A stretch of DNA of 64,000 nucleotides from JAXGQE01 sp040766585 (GCA_040766585.1 JAXGQE010000002.1:1-64000); one strand, 5' to 3'. Shown: positions 43,971-54,130, numbered from the stretch's first letter. The notes: generated by a model not told the origin, from the letters alone. Numbers and translations are program-made.

Positions 43971-44825
43971 CTATTTGAAATAATGTGGATATAATTCTTT
44001 ATGATTATCTATCCATTCTTTCATCTCAGCTACCATAACCTCATAACTAGGTACTTTAAATGAAAAATCAGTTCGATTATTAATTAAAGATTTATCTAGT
44101 GAAAGATTATCACTTGGTAGAATTTCAATCTGTTCAGCTTTCATATACTTATTGAAGAGTCTTAGCAACTCGTACTTACTAATAGTTTCATTATTAACCA
44201 GATTATAAAGACCTGTTAGATTTTCTTTTAAGGCCTGTTCCATTGCTTTTGCTAATGTCAAGGTTGTTACGCCTGTCCATATGGCTTTAGTGAACCCATT
44301 AATCTGACCTTCTTGCTTCATGAACCAATTGAAAAGACCTATCCCTCTTTCACTCATATCAGGACCAACAATTGAATTTCTAAATGTAAGATCTTTATTG
44401 TTTTCTAGTTCACCTAATGCTTTTGATCTATCATAGAAAGTTTCTCCATCTCTAAATGATGTCTCTGAGTAACCACCAGTCTTTCCAGAAAAAACACAGT
44501 CCGTACTCATATGAATAACTCTCGTCTTCATTTCTTTCGTCGTATCGCTTAGGAAATGCGGTAAGTAACTATTCAATAAAACTGCATTTGATTTGTGGTC
44601 TTCTGCGTCTTGATTTAATATTCCTATGGCGTTTATAATTGCATCATATTGACCTTCATTGATAATCTTCTTTAGATTCTCAAAATCCGTGATATCACCA
44701 TTAATATTTTTGCAATAGTCTACTTTGCTTCTACTAAAAGCAGTTACATAATGACCCGCTTCTTTAAAGTAGATAGAAATGGTATGCCCTGCCATGCCTG
44801 TTCCACCTAGGATTAAGACCTTCAT
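43971..44825 (-). CDS. RmlD-like 4-keto-sugar reductase
   Basis: At 284 residues this SDR has LILGGTGMAGHTI (4-16), STDCVFSGKTGGYSE and YDRSKALGE with Tyr-x3-Lys. It is the size and pattern of dTDP-4-dehydrorhamnose reductases (RmlD/WbvR type) rather than CapF, which carries an extra C-terminal cupin domain. It lies between the CapE-like dehydratase and 2-epimerase, so it would reduce the 4-keto group of a UDP-L-sugar intermediate. The gene starts at the stop of the dehydratase (1-bp overlap). Confidence 0.85.
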   Translation of the reverse strand: MKVLILGGTGMAGHTISIYFKEAGHYVTAFSRSKVDYCKNINGDITDFENLKKIINEGQYDAIINAIGILNQDAEDHKSNAVLLNSYLPHFLSDTTKEMKTRVIHMSTDCVFSGKTGGYSETSFRDGETFYDRSKALGELENNKDLTFRNSIVGPDMSERGIGLFNWFMKQEGQINGFTKAIWTGVTTLTLAKAMEQALKENLTGLYNLVNNETISKYELLRLFNKYMKAEQIEILPSDNLSLDKSLINNRTDFSFKVPSYEVMVAEMKEWIDNHKELYPHYFK

Positions 44826-45847
44826 TATCTTCCCTCCCAGTTTCTTAATTCTTCCTGTATATAATCAAGCTTTAGTAACTTCTCTTTAATCTGCTCAATA
44901 TTGAGTCTCTCTGTATTATGTGAGTTGTAATCTTCTACTTGTTGAAGCTCTTCATTTCCTTCAATGAAATATTTATCATAGTTAAGATCTCGTTTATCTG
45001 CAGGAACCCTATAGAACCCGCCCATGTCTTGTGCTCCAACATGCTCTTCCTTAGTTAGAAGTGTTTCATATAACTTTTCACCGTGACGAGTACCAATAAT
45101 CTTAATTTCATTATCTGCATTAAACAGCTCTTTGACTGCTTGAGCTAAGTCTCCAATAGTAGACGCAGGAGCTTTTTGGACCATGATATCCCCCGCTTCA
45201 GCATTCTCAAATGCAAACACAACAAGTTCAACAGCTTCTTCTAAACTCATCAAGAATCTTGTCATATTAGGATCTGTAACAGTCAAAGGTTGTCCATTCT
45301 TAATCTGATCTATAAACAATGGAATTACTGACCCTCTTGAAGCCATCACATTACCATATCTAGTACCACAAATAAGTGTTCTGTCAGGATCAACGGTCTT
45401 TGCTTTAGCTACAAATACCTTCTCCATCATCGCTTTTGAGATTCCCATTGCATTGATTGGATAAGCCGCTTTATCCGTAGATAGACAGATAACCTTCTTA
45501 ATGCCCATCTCAATTGCTCCCGTTAGAACATTGTCTGTTCCCATTACATTCGTCTTGACCGCTTCAAGAGGAAAGAACTCACATGATGGTACTTGCTTAA
45601 GTGCAGCTGCATGAAATATATAATCCACTCCATGCATGGCATTTTTAACACTAGCCAAGTCTCTGACGTCCCCTATATAGAATTTTAATTTATCATTTTT
45701 ATATTGTTTTCTCATGTCATCCTGTTTCTTTTCATCACGAGAAAAAATACGAATTTCTTTTACATCTGTATGCAAGAATCTCTTCATAACAGCGTTTCCA
45801 AAAGAACCTGTTCCACCTGTGATTAATAACACTTTATTTTTAAACAT
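44825..45847 (-). CDS. UDP-GlcNAc 4,6-dehydratase/5-epimerase, CapE-like
   Basis: The 340-residue enzyme has LLITGGTGSFGNAVM (7-21) and a STDKAAYPINAMGISKAMME segment (quoted in part) where Met-x3-Lys replaces the usual Tyr-x3-Lys, as in CapE and FlaA1 relatives. GTRHGEKLYETLLT near 250 is also typical. It converts UDP-GlcNAc to a 4-keto-6-deoxy-L-sugar nucleotide, the first step of the L-FucNAc or L-QuiNAc route. It heads a three-gene set with the reductase and the epimerase. Confidence 0.9.
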   Translation of the reverse strand: MFKNKVLLITGGTGSFGNAVMKRFLHTDVKEIRIFSRDEKKQDDMRKQYKNDKLKFYIGDVRDLASVKNAMHGVDYIFHAAALKQVPSCEFFPLEAVKTNVMGTDNVLTGAIEMGIKKVICLSTDKAAYPINAMGISKAMMEKVFVAKAKTVDPDRTLICGTRYGNVMASRGSVIPLFIDQIKNGQPLTVTDPNMTRFLMSLEEAVELVVFAFENAEAGDIMVQKAPASTIGDLAQAVKELFNADNEIKIIGTRHGEKLYETLLTKEEHVGAQDMGGFYRVPADKRDLNYDKYFIEGNEELQQVEDYNSHNTERLNIEQIKEKLLKLDYIQEELRNWEGR

Positions 45848-45873
45848 ATTTCACCTCTCATAATTTTTATATT

Positions 45874-46932
45874 TCACTGCCAGAAAAACTTAAATACATT
45901 TAATCTATTTACAGGAATTATATTAGTTACAAACAAAAAAATTGCAGTTAATGAGTAACCCCAAATTCCAATCATTTTTATAAACCTATCTTTAATAACA
46001 TAGAAAACATTCGGAATATAAATCGTAATAAATATGGAATAATAATAATATAGTCTCATAACTGCTGGATGAAACTGCGTTATTGGCATAATTACTATAG
46101 CAGCAGCCATCATAAAGAATAGCGATCGGTTTATGGTAGAAACCCTTTGAAGAGAATTCTTATAAAAAAATCCTATAGCTAATGAAAATACTAGCATAAA
46201 ATAAAATTTATAACCGCCAGTTTCGATTGCACTATAATCTGCTGAAGAAAATTGTATAATATAATTCCTTATATTGTCTTTAAAAAAAATGGCGCTTATC
46301 AAGACAAATAAAACTAGAAATAATGATTTTTTGTTAATCTTAAAGAAATTCGATAAATAAATAGGCATAAATATTAAAGCTGTAAAATGAAATGTTGACG
46401 CGAGACCTACAGCTGCCAAAAACTTGATCGGTTTTTTATTAATGATGTAGCTAAATGCTTGTAATGAAATAGCAATAGCCAAACTCTGTCTTATAGCGCT
46501 TAGGCCAAAAGAATAAAATCCGAATCCTACAAATAATAAATAACTTAAAGATGGATTTTTTGAATATTTATAAACTATGACTGAAAATGATGTTATGTTT
46601 ATTATTGCTACAACAATCAAAAATAACTGGAAGCTATCAGAATAACGCGTGAAAACGAATTGAAAAATCCTATATCCGTAATCTTTATCATAGTATTGAA
46701 ATATCTCTTCAAATTGCATATTTTTAATAATATTAAATTCATTGTAATAGTTTAAAGTATCTATACCTACAGTTATATCCCTCAATCCAGAAATAGCAAT
46801 GAGTACTACTGAAATTACAATAACATAGGTTTTTCTGTTTTCATTTGTAGTATCATTAAATTTATTAAGAGGTTTACGAGAAAAAGGACTGCTTATTATT
46901 AAAATTATTAATAAAATAACAAATATATTCAT
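45874..46932 (-). CDS. wzy: EpsG/Wzy-like polysaccharide polymerase
   Basis: A 352-residue membrane protein with about ten hydrophobic helices starting MNIFVILLIILIISSPF. It contains ISGLRDITVGIDTLNYYNEF (36-70 region, partly quoted), the usual loop of EpsG-family polymerases (RxxxxGxDTxNY), and FTRYSDSFQLFLIVVA. It would polymerise flipped repeat units on the outer side of the membrane. Wzy proteins have low sequence conservation, so this rests on topology, loop motif and location. Confidence 0.8.
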   Translation of the reverse strand: MNIFVILLIILIISSPFSRKPLNKFNDTTNENRKTYVIVISVVLIAISGLRDITVGIDTLNYYNEFNIIKNMQFEEIFQYYDKDYGYRIFQFVFTRYSDSFQLFLIVVAIINITSFSVIVYKYSKNPSLSYLLFVGFGFYSFGLSAIRQSLAIAISLQAFSYIINKKPIKFLAAVGLASTFHFTALIFMPIYLSNFFKINKKSLFLVLFVLISAIFFKDNIRNYIIQFSSADYSAIETGGYKFYFMLVFSLAIGFFYKNSLQRVSTINRSLFFMMAAAIVIMPITQFHPAVMRLYYYYSIFITIYIPNVFYVIKDRFIKMIGIWGYSLTAIFLFVTNIIPVNRLNVFKFFWQ

Positions 46933-47014
46933 TTTTCAATCCTTTTCATACAATCTGTAATATTTCTCATACATTCTTTCTTTAGAATAAGTTGAGAATG
47001 CTAATTGAGATATT

Positions 47015-48151
47015 TTAGTAGTAATTTTTTTCTTTTTCTAAACACAACCATTTCCTTACCGTATCTTCTAATTTATCAACATTGCCTTGTTCAACAAACT
47101 CACTAAACTCTAATAAAGCTATGGACTCAGGTCCTCCAGCTTTATAACCAACAACAGGTGTTCCACATGATAAAGACTCTGCACAAACCATAGAAAATGT
47201 TTCTGTTTTGCTTGTTAAAATTGTTATATCAGCCATTGAATAATACTTAGCTAATTCTAATTGATCCTGAGTATGTTTTACTGGAATGACATTTGTAGGT
47301 AAATTTGTTTGATCGCCATTAAATCCCACAATAATTACTTTGATATTTTCATCTAATAAACGATTAGCTATGGCAATAACATGATTTCCACCCTTAAAAG
47401 GATTAGTAAAATCGGGGGTTACATGCAATATGATTTTCTCGTTCATTATGGAATGTTTTAAAGCTATTTCAGAAAAATCCTGTGGTTTAAATACAGTGGT
47501 ATCTAAACCATTCTCCACAGTTATAATTTTTTTGCCCGATAAAATAGGTGCTTGTTTTGCTCTAGATGTTAACCAATCTGATACAGTAGTTATTATAATA
47601 TCATCAAAGCCTTCAAATGAGTTTTTCATTAATCTCCATTGTGTAGCACTTTGGTCATATATTTTTGAAGAAGGCAATCCCAAACCCTTTTGCGGACAAT
47701 TCCCACAACCAGTTCGCCATTTACTACATTCTAACGAATTCCCACAGCCACCTGTGTACATAAATTCAGCGTGTAATGATAAAACTGTAGGGATAGAATT
47801 TTTTTTTAGAAAATTCAACAACCTATAAATATTAACATAATATCCATTAAGATTATGCAAATGAACTATTGTTGGTTTTTCAGTTTTTATCAGTTTAATT
47901 AAAGCAGAGGTTGATAAGAAACACCCCGAAAACGCAAATCCAGTCATCTTTGATCGTAGAGATTGCATTTTCATAATGATTTCTAAGGAAATTTTATGAA
48001 TGTATTCCTCATTTAGTCTTCTCCCTCTCCCATAGCAAACTACTGATTTGACTCCCTTATTAACTAATTGATTGTGAACATCGTATACTATCTTCCCAGT
48101 ACTACCTTTTTTATAGACAACATTAATTTGCATTATCTTCATAATATTCAT
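47015..48151 (-). CDS. Family 4 glycosyltransferase
   Basis: I choose ATG 48151 (MNIMKIMQINVVYKKGSTGKI), four bases after the preceding stop; the frame opens 29 codons further up but overlaps that gene. Features include HLHNLNGYYVNIYRLL, a CGNSLECSKWRTGCGNC Cys segment, and the GT4 EX7E block ETFSMVCAESLSCGTP. Composition is AT-rich, as in the cassette. It adds one sugar of the repeat unit to lipid carrier; donor and acceptor are unknown. Confidence 0.83.
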   Translation of the reverse strand: MNIMKIMQINVVYKKGSTGKIVYDVHNQLVNKGVKSVVCYGRGRRLNEEYIHKISLEIIMKMQSLRSKMTGFAFSGCFLSTSALIKLIKTEKPTIVHLHNLNGYYVNIYRLLNFLKKNSIPTVLSLHAEFMYTGGCGNSLECSKWRTGCGNCPQKGLGLPSSKIYDQSATQWRLMKNSFEGFDDIIITTVSDWLTSRAKQAPILSGKKIITVENGLDTTVFKPQDFSEIALKHSIMNEKIILHVTPDFTNPFKGGNHVIAIANRLLDENIKVIIVGFNGDQTNLPTNVIPVKHTQDQLELAKYYSMADITILTSKTETFSMVCAESLSCGTPVVGYKAGGPESIALLEFSEFVEQGNVDKLEDTVRKWLCLEKEKNYY

Positions 48152-48155
48152 CTCA

Positions 48156-49475
48156 CTAACTATTAGTATTGCAATCAAGCCTTTTAAGAATTTCTTTGAA
48201 ATCACTAAGCATCTCATTTCGTATTTTTTGGCTATCATGATTTATAGCTCCGCATTTCCATGCTTTATTTCTATACTCATCAACTATGCTTGGATTCGAT
48301 ACAATTTCATTTAATACTTCCTTAAGTTTTTCGTAATTGTCAACACAAATCGCCGCATCTTCACTTTCTAAATACTTATAACCAGTATGCTGATTCCAGC
48401 ATATAGCCATAACTGCACACGTACTATTTAGGCAATCAATAATTTTAGTAGAAAAAGAATATCGAGTGAGTAATTTGTTTTTTATATCAAATGACTCTAC
48501 ATGTAAAGCAATATCTGCTTTCTCATAAATTTCCTTTAATCTATCTGCATTTACCGGTCCAAGTATATATGAATTTTTCTTGTCATTTAACAATTTATCT
48601 TGTTTCTTTGTTATAGCATCTCTTGTGTAAATATTAAGCACAATTTTCACATCATCTTCATTGATTTTTTTAATATAATAAGCGATTTGGGCCAAACTTT
48701 TCCAGCGATTGCAGTAAAGCTTACCTGCATAAACTAATGTTATTGGTTTATTTATTTGTTTTTCCACATAATTCCTAGGAAAATCTGCACCCTTAAATAA
48801 GGTTTTAGTATCTACACCAAATTTCCTGTTATACTCTTTACTCTGCTGTTCAGAGTGTGTGTAGTATAAGCTATATAAGCTAGCATTTTTAGATAGCTTA
48901 CTTCTCAAGTTCAATCGATGAATCCAAAACATTGGTGAAATCCTAAACTGCTTTAATGAATACTCATCATCACCTGTGAAGACTATTAATGGCACATTGT
49001 AAATATCTTTAACTATTCTTTCCAATCTCAAAATCTTTAATGAAGCTTTTCTTGCACAGAATATAATATCAGGATCAAAATTCTCAATGAAGCGTTTCAA
49101 ACCATCGATATCATATTTACCTAAAGTCCATATTGCTTCCCTCATCACCCTCATAACTTCAAGATTTATAGATTTTAGAAATTTATACAATTTCAAATTT
49201 TCTTTTTCATATAAGTCAATACTCTCAATTACAGTTTCACTTTTATAGCTTACAATTTTTCCTGCCTTTTGCCTAGAAATCAAACTCTTCAGCATCATAG
49301 TATCTGTTATTTGAAAATAATATCTGCATACATTATTGTCCGGTTTACCCGGGCTGCAATAGATATTCGCAAATTCAGCATCAAATCCTTCAAACCAGTT
49401 TGTTAGAACATTATTCCCATGTATTTTATCGTTCCAGACTTCGTCTGATAATACCAGTATTTTAATTTTTTTCAT
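48156..49475 (-). CDS. Glycosyltransferase-like protein
   Basis: A 439-residue soluble protein beginning MKKIKILVLSDEVWNDKIHGN (partly quoted). C-terminal portion shows GPVNADRLKEIYEKADIALHVESF followed by FSTKIIDCLNSTCAVMAI, equivalent to the nucleotide-sugar binding half of GT-B enzymes. The N-terminal half is less typical. It sits in a row of four transferases with 4-bp and 12-bp gaps. I am confident of the GT-B fold class, not of the sugar. Confidence 0.75.
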   Translation of the reverse strand: MKKIKILVLSDEVWNDKIHGNNVLTNWFEGFDAEFANIYCSPGKPDNNVCRYYFQITDTMMLKSLISRQKAGKIVSYKSETVIESIDLYEKENLKLYKFLKSINLEVMRVMREAIWTLGKYDIDGLKRFIENFDPDIIFCARKASLKILRLERIVKDIYNVPLIVFTGDDEYSLKQFRISPMFWIHRLNLRSKLSKNASLYSLYYTHSEQQSKEYNRKFGVDTKTLFKGADFPRNYVEKQINKPITLVYAGKLYCNRWKSLAQIAYYIKKINEDDVKIVLNIYTRDAITKKQDKLLNDKKNSYILGPVNADRLKEIYEKADIALHVESFDIKNKLLTRYSFSTKIIDCLNSTCAVMAICWNQHTGYKYLESEDAAICVDNYEKLKEVLNEIVSNPSIVDEYRNKAWKCGAINHDSQKIRNEMLSDFKEILKRLDCNTNS

Positions 49476-49487
49476 ATTGTATCACCT

Positions 49488-50432
49488 TCATGAGCGCAGT
49501 AACTTATGAGCCATATAAGTTGAAATGTTAGGGCTTAAATTAAAACTTATCAAAACAAACTTTTCATATAATGAAACTCTATTACTTCTCAATACGCCTT
49601 TTAGATTCTCTTTAAAAACTGTAATTAATTGTTTTTCAACTTCGACTGAAACTGAATGATACTTTATATAATAGAGCATTGCGCGTATGGCAAATTCTTT
49701 TTTAGAAAGTGTAACTAACTCATATTCATTTTCGTCTTGAAAAAATTTGATTCTTTCCTCAAAAGCAGATATAAAATCCAGTTTTATTATTTTGTTTTTT
49801 CCGCGCATAATACTTACTGGAGACTGGTAGTAATAATATAAGGGTTTACTTATTACAGCTATTTTAGTAGCTCGATAGATAGCTTTATATGTTATAAATT
49901 CATCTTCATTAATTTTTCCAACAGGAAATCTAAGAGAAGAAAATATGCTTTTTTCATATAATTTAGCCCAAGCAGTTATTTTAAGTTTCCGGCCATAAAA
50001 TATATTTACATTATCAAACACTTTTACACTATCCGATCTAGTGGATTCTGAAAATTTATCTAGTTCACCCTTCTCGAACTCACATTGGACAACTTCACAT
50101 CCATATTCTTCTGCTACATTAACCATATTGTGCACATAGTCACAATGTATAAAGTCATCCGAATCAACAAAAGTAATATATTGTCCTCTTGCAATATCAA
50201 TCCCTCTGTTTCTAGCATCTGACAATCCCCCGTTCTCCTTATGAATTACTGTAATTCGATCGTCCTGCTTGGCATAGCTATCACATATCAATCCGCAATT
50301 ATCAGGTGAACCATCATCAATTAATATCACATCTAAATTCTTATAGCTTTGATTAATTATCGAATTTATGCATCTTTCCAAATAATATTCAACTTTATAT
50401 ATTGGTACAATTATTGATACTAATGGATTCAT
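49488..50432 (-). CDS. Family 2 glycosyltransferase
   Basis: ATG 50432 follows GGAGGTGCTGATA. The 314-residue protein has the GT-A signatures: LVSIIVPIYKVEYYLERC at the start, LDVILIDDGSPDNCG, and ARGQYITFVDSDDFIHCDY with the metal-binding D-x-D region. A helical C-terminal part follows. The start overlaps the end of the upstream family 4 gene by 38 bp, suggesting close coupling. Sugar specificity unknown. Confidence 0.88.
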   Translation of the reverse strand: MNPLVSIIVPIYKVEYYLERCINSIINQSYKNLDVILIDDGSPDNCGLICDSYAKQDDRITVIHKENGGLSDARNRGIDIARGQYITFVDSDDFIHCDYVHNMVNVAEEYGCEVVQCEFEKGELDKFSESTRSDSVKVFDNVNIFYGRKLKITAWAKLYEKSIFSSLRFPVGKINEDEFITYKAIYRATKIAVISKPLYYYYQSPVSIMRGKNKIIKLDFISAFEERIKFFQDENEYELVTLSKKEFAIRAMLYYIKYHSVSVEVEKQLITVFKENLKGVLRSNRVSLYEKFVLISFNLSPNISTYMAHKLLRS

Positions 50433-51546
50433 TATCAGCACCTCCAAAATTATATATTTTCCCCATTTTATTCAATACATTTTCTAAAGCATATTTGTTT
50501 ACTTCGGAAAGATTGTGTTCTCCCATCTGTTGTATTTGTTGTTTACTTCCGATTAAAACTTTTATTGAACTGATAATACCATCAAGATCTTTTGGATTTC
50601 TAGCAAAGCCAGTTATCCCATCTATTGAATAATCGACAATCCCGTGAACATTAGATGTTATAATGGGTAACCCACAAGCCATTGCTTCAATTGCAGCTAA
50701 TCCAAGACCTTCACGTTTTGATGGGAAAGCAAATATATCGGATGCCTTACCGATTTCGGCAATATCTTTTCTAAATCCTAATAAATGTACTCGTTTTTCT
50801 ATACATAGTTCTTTGCTTAAGTTTCTTAAATATCCATCTAGTTGACCCTCTCCACAAATTACATAGTGAATATGAGGATTACCAATTTTTGAAATAGCTT
50901 TTATGATAACTTCATGATTTTTATTCTTGTTGAGTTCCCCAACCGACAAAACAACAAATGCATCTGTTGGTAAACCTAATTCTTTGCGCTTTAAATATCT
51001 GTCGATATCCACTTTGTTGAACTTATCTACATCAATCCCAACACCTGGTATGTATTCAACTCTTTTAGCCTTAAATTGACTCTTAGCTCTCTCACAATCT
51101 TCTTTGTTAATGGTAATTAAAGTATCTGTATATTTAGCAAGCCATTTTTCAATTGGGTAGTAGATGAGCCAATTACGAATAGGAGCACCTTTAAAGAAGT
51201 GAAAGCCATGCGCTGTATAAAATACTTTTATACTACTTAGCTTTCTACATGCTACCCTTACAATTGCTGATGCAACTGGTGTGTGGGTATGTACTAAATC
51301 ATATCCCCCAGAGATAATAATATTTTTCAACATTTTATAAGCTCTAAAATTATCTCTACTCAATGGAGATCTCTGTAATGGTAGTTCATATACTTTGCAT
51401 CCCATCTCTATTATTTCAGGTTTAACTTCCTGCTCTATATTAAAAGCAACATCAACTTGATGTCCTCCATCAATAAGCATCTTAATATGGGGAATCAAAA
51501 ATGCATTTACTGTATTTGAAATTGTAGTAACATATAATATCTTCAT
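50395..51546 (-). CDS. Family 4 glycosyltransferase, PglA/CapM-like
   Basis: A 383-residue GT-B enzyme. MKILYVTTISNTVNAFLIPHI (partly quoted), YTAHGFHFFKGAP near 125, VLSVGELNKNKNHEVI and the EX7E block KREGLGLAAIEAMACG match PglA/EpsD-type transferases that add the second sugar onto a diphospho-undecaprenyl-linked bacillosamine-type residue. Its place next to the PglC/PglD/PglE-like genes supports this. The acceptor is an inference from the neighbours. Confidence 0.85.
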   Translation of the reverse strand: MKILYVTTISNTVNAFLIPHIKMLIDGGHQVDVAFNIEQEVKPEIIEMGCKVYELPLQRSPLSRDNFRAYKMLKNIIISGGYDLVHTHTPVASAIVRVACRKLSSIKVFYTAHGFHFFKGAPIRNWLIYYPIEKWLAKYTDTLITINKEDCERAKSQFKAKRVEYIPGVGIDVDKFNKVDIDRYLKRKELGLPTDAFVVLSVGELNKNKNHEVIIKAISKIGNPHIHYVICGEGQLDGYLRNLSKELCIEKRVHLLGFRKDIAEIGKASDIFAFPSKREGLGLAAIEAMACGLPIITSNVHGIVDYSIDGITGFARNPKDLDGIISSIKVLIGSKQQIQQMGEHNLSEVNKYALENVLNKMGKIYNFGGADNESISINNCTNI

Positions 51547-51570
51547 TCTTCATTCTCCAATCAATAACAT

Positions 51571-52191
51571 TTAATCTATCTTCCTCACCGGAACCCCAAC
51601 ATATGTCCCAGGTTCGGTTATATCCTTAACCACCACAGCCCCTGCACCAACTTTGCAACCACTGCAGATGTTCACATTATTACTTACAACACTGCCTATT
51701 CCAATCCAGCTTCCCTTACCAACTTTCACTGTTCCAGCCATATTAACTCCAGGGGATATATGCACATAATCTTCTATGATATTATCATGATCCAAGCTTG
51801 AACTTGTGTTGATGATACAACCATTACCGATTCTAATAGAGCTGTTGATAACAACTCCCGCCATTACTACTGAGCCAATACCAATCTCAACATCAGTACC
51901 AATAACTGCACTAGGATGAATCAAAATAACTACATTTAACCCTTCATCTACCAACTGCTCTTGTATCTTCTCCCTTGTAGCATTGCTTCCAATAGCAACA
52001 AAGAAATCAGCTTCATCTTTATATGTAAAAGCATCCGCAGTCATACCGATGACTTCTAACCCCATAGATGTCATAATAGTCTCGTCATCATCGAGGAATG
52101 CGATACTTTGCCACTTATTCATTTTTATAGCGATGTCAGCGACAACCTTTCCGTGTCCACTGGCACCAATAATAATTAGCTTATCCTTCAT
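51571..52191 (-). CDS. Sugar O/N-acetyltransferase, NeuD/PglD family
   Basis: The 206-residue protein starts LIIIGASGHGKVVADIA (5-21), a Rossmann-like sugar-nucleotide site, and then has hexapeptide repeats forming a left-handed beta-helix (about 95-195), with the catalytic LDHDN (133-137). PglD acetylates the 4-amino group of UDP-4-amino-sugar to make UDP-diacetylbacillosamine. The neighbouring PglE- and PglC-like genes support that role here. No anomalies. Confidence 0.88.
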   Translation of the reverse strand: MKDKLIIIGASGHGKVVADIAIKMNKWQSIAFLDDDETIMTSMGLEVIGMTADAFTYKDEADFFVAIGSNATREKIQEQLVDEGLNVVILIHPSAVIGTDVEIGIGSVVMAGVVINSSIRIGNGCIINTSSSLDHDNIIEDYVHISPGVNMAGTVKVGKGSWIGIGSVVSNNVNICSGCKVGAGAVVVKDITEPGTYVGVPVRKID

Positions 52192-52238
52192 AATTGGTAC
52201 ATTCCTCTCTGATGTAATAATGTATAATTGCTTTCCCC

Positions 52239-52870
52239 TTAACTATCTACCTTACTACCTCTAAACGGCTCCATCGTAACCGACGTATCTGAACTGATAC
52301 CTTCCTTAACAAAAACCTTCTTTAAAGTAAGAAAGATAATTTTCCAATCTCCAATGAAACTAACATTATCAACATATTCAACATCTAGGTTAAATTTATC
52401 ATCCCAGCTTATAGCATTACGCCCATTGACTTGAGCATATCCTGAAAGACCTGGTCTTACTTCGTGTCTTCTCTTTTGATGATCATTGTATAGTTCCAAA
52501 TACTGAATGAGCAAAGGTCTGGGTCAACTATAGCCATATCTCCACGAACTATGTTCCATAGTTCTGGAAGTTCATCAAGACTTGTAGATCTCAGCATTTT
52601 CCCAAACTTAGTAAGTCGTACTGAGTCAGGTAACAGCTCACCATTTTCATCTATTTCATCGGTCATAGTTCTAAACTTATACATTTTAAATATTTTCTCA
52701 TTTAGCCCTGGTCTAGCTTGAGTGAATAGTACTGGGCTACCTAGTTTTTTCCTAACATGTATGGCAACAATAACAAGAAGTGGACTCAGGAATATAAGTG
52801 CTGCTAGTGAAAGAATTAGATCCTGCGGTCTTTTTATAAACTTCTCGTAGAACCCTTTCTTTCTTTTCAT
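52239..52870 (-). pseudogene. Initiating sugar-phosphate transferase (PglC-like), single-base frameshift
   Basis: Frame 1 reads KRPQDLILSLAALIFLSPLLV, MYKFRTMTD and LRSTSLDELPELWNIVRGDMAIV. The next frame continues LLIQYLELYNDHQKRRHEVRPG to the stop at 52239. One C is missing on plus near 52525, giving GTTGACCC for GTTGGACCC (VGPRP motif). The region is 632 bp, exactly one short of 211 codons. The family's membrane-inserted helix and LDELPEL catalytic patch are intact before the break. It would load the first sugar phosphate onto undecaprenyl phosphate. Whether the loss is real matters, as the other copy is truncated. Confidence 0.85.
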
Positions 52871-53983
52871 CTATTTCCACAGCTCCTTAATAATCTTACA
52901 AATTCTCTCTAAATCAGCATCCGTCATCTTAGTATCAGATGGCAAACACACACCATTCTCAAAGAGTTTCTTACTAACATCTGAACCAACATAATCATAC
53001 TCAGCAAAGAAAGGTTGCATATGCATCGGCTTCCACACAGGTCTTGATTCAATGTTCTCTTTCTCCAAAGCTTCCATAATATCAATTGGTTTTATATCAC
53101 CATTTAATGTGATACAAGATAACCAATAATTAGGCTCATTCCAGTCATTGATTGGCATGAACTCCACACCTATTAACTGACCAAGTTCTCTCTTATAAAA
53201 TTCAAAGATATATTTCTTCTTAGCTACTCTTTGGTCTAGTACTTTAAGCTGTCCCCTACCAATCCCAGCAACAACATTGCTCATACGATAATTGAATCCC
53301 AATTCGCTATGCTGGTAGTGCCTTGCTTGATCTCTAGCTTGTGTTGACCAGAATCTTGTTTTGGCAATTTTCTCTTCATTATTAGAAACCAACATCCCGC
53401 CACCTGAAGTCGTGATAATCTTATTGCCATTAAATGAAAAAACTCCGTACTCTCCAAAAGTACCTGTATGCTTACCCTTATAATACGTACCTAGTGATTC
53501 AGCGGCATCTTCAATAACTGGTACATTGTATCTGTTGCAAATTTCCATAATCTTGTCCATATCAGCTGATAGACCGTATAGATGAACCACCAATACTGCC
53601 TTCACATCAGGATATTTCTTAAATGCTTCTTCAAGTGCATTCGGGTCCATGTTCCAGGTTTCATAGTTGCTATCAATAAATACCGGAGTTGCATTCTGAT
53701 AAATAATCGGATTAGCTGTAGCTGAAAAAGTCAGCGACTGGCAAAACACAATATCTCCAGTAGTCACACCAACAGATTTTAATGCTAGATGGATTGCAGC
53801 AGTTCCAGTCGTAGTAGCTGAAGCAGCTTTAGTCCCCACCTTAGCAGCGAGTTCATTTTCAAAACCATTAACATTAGGTCCAAGTGGCGCTACCCAGTTA
53901 GTATCAAACGCTTCTTGTACATATTGTTTTTCATAACCCTCTTCGCTCATATGAGGCGAAGCCAACCAAATCTTCTCAGCCAT
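52871..53983 (-). CDS. DegT/DnrJ/EryC1-family aminotransferase, PglE-like (copy 1)
   Basis: ATG 53983 (MAEKIWLASPHMSE) follows CAAGGAGTGTAG and gives 370 residues. SFNGNKIITTSGGGM holds the PLP-binding Lys, and VPVIEDAAESLGT is the cofactor Asp region. It should aminate C4 of UDP-4-keto-6-deoxy-GlcNAc made by a PglF-type enzyme. It abuts the PglC-like gene. A second, 370-residue, closely similar protein is encoded 2.1 kb upstream in transcription order. AT-rich codon use differs from that copy. Confidence 0.92.
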   Translation of the reverse strand: MAEKIWLASPHMSEEGYEKQYVQEAFDTNWVAPLGPNVNGFENELAAKVGTKAASATTTGTAAIHLALKSVGVTTGDIVFCQSLTFSATANPIIYQNATPVFIDSNYETWNMDPNALEEAFKKYPDVKAVLVVHLYGLSADMDKIMEICNRYNVPVIEDAAESLGTYYKGKHTGTFGEYGVFSFNGNKIITTSGGGMLVSNNEEKIAKTRFWSTQARDQARHYQHSELGFNYRMSNVVAGIGRGQLKVLDQRVAKKKYIFEFYKRELGQLIGVEFMPINDWNEPNYWLSCITLNGDIKPIDIMEALEKENIESRPVWKPMHMQPFFAEYDYVGSDVSKKLFENGVCLPSDTKMTDADLERICKIIKELWK

Positions 53984-54130
53984 TGTTCTACACTCCTTGT
54001 CATATATCAATCGCAGGTCTACCTTAACTGTGGTTATATAAAAGGGCTATTGCAGTATTACTTCTTTTAGGATCGCCCGATAATTTCCAAATTTAAAATT
54101 GTACTGTTTCAATTTTCGAATCTATGTAAT

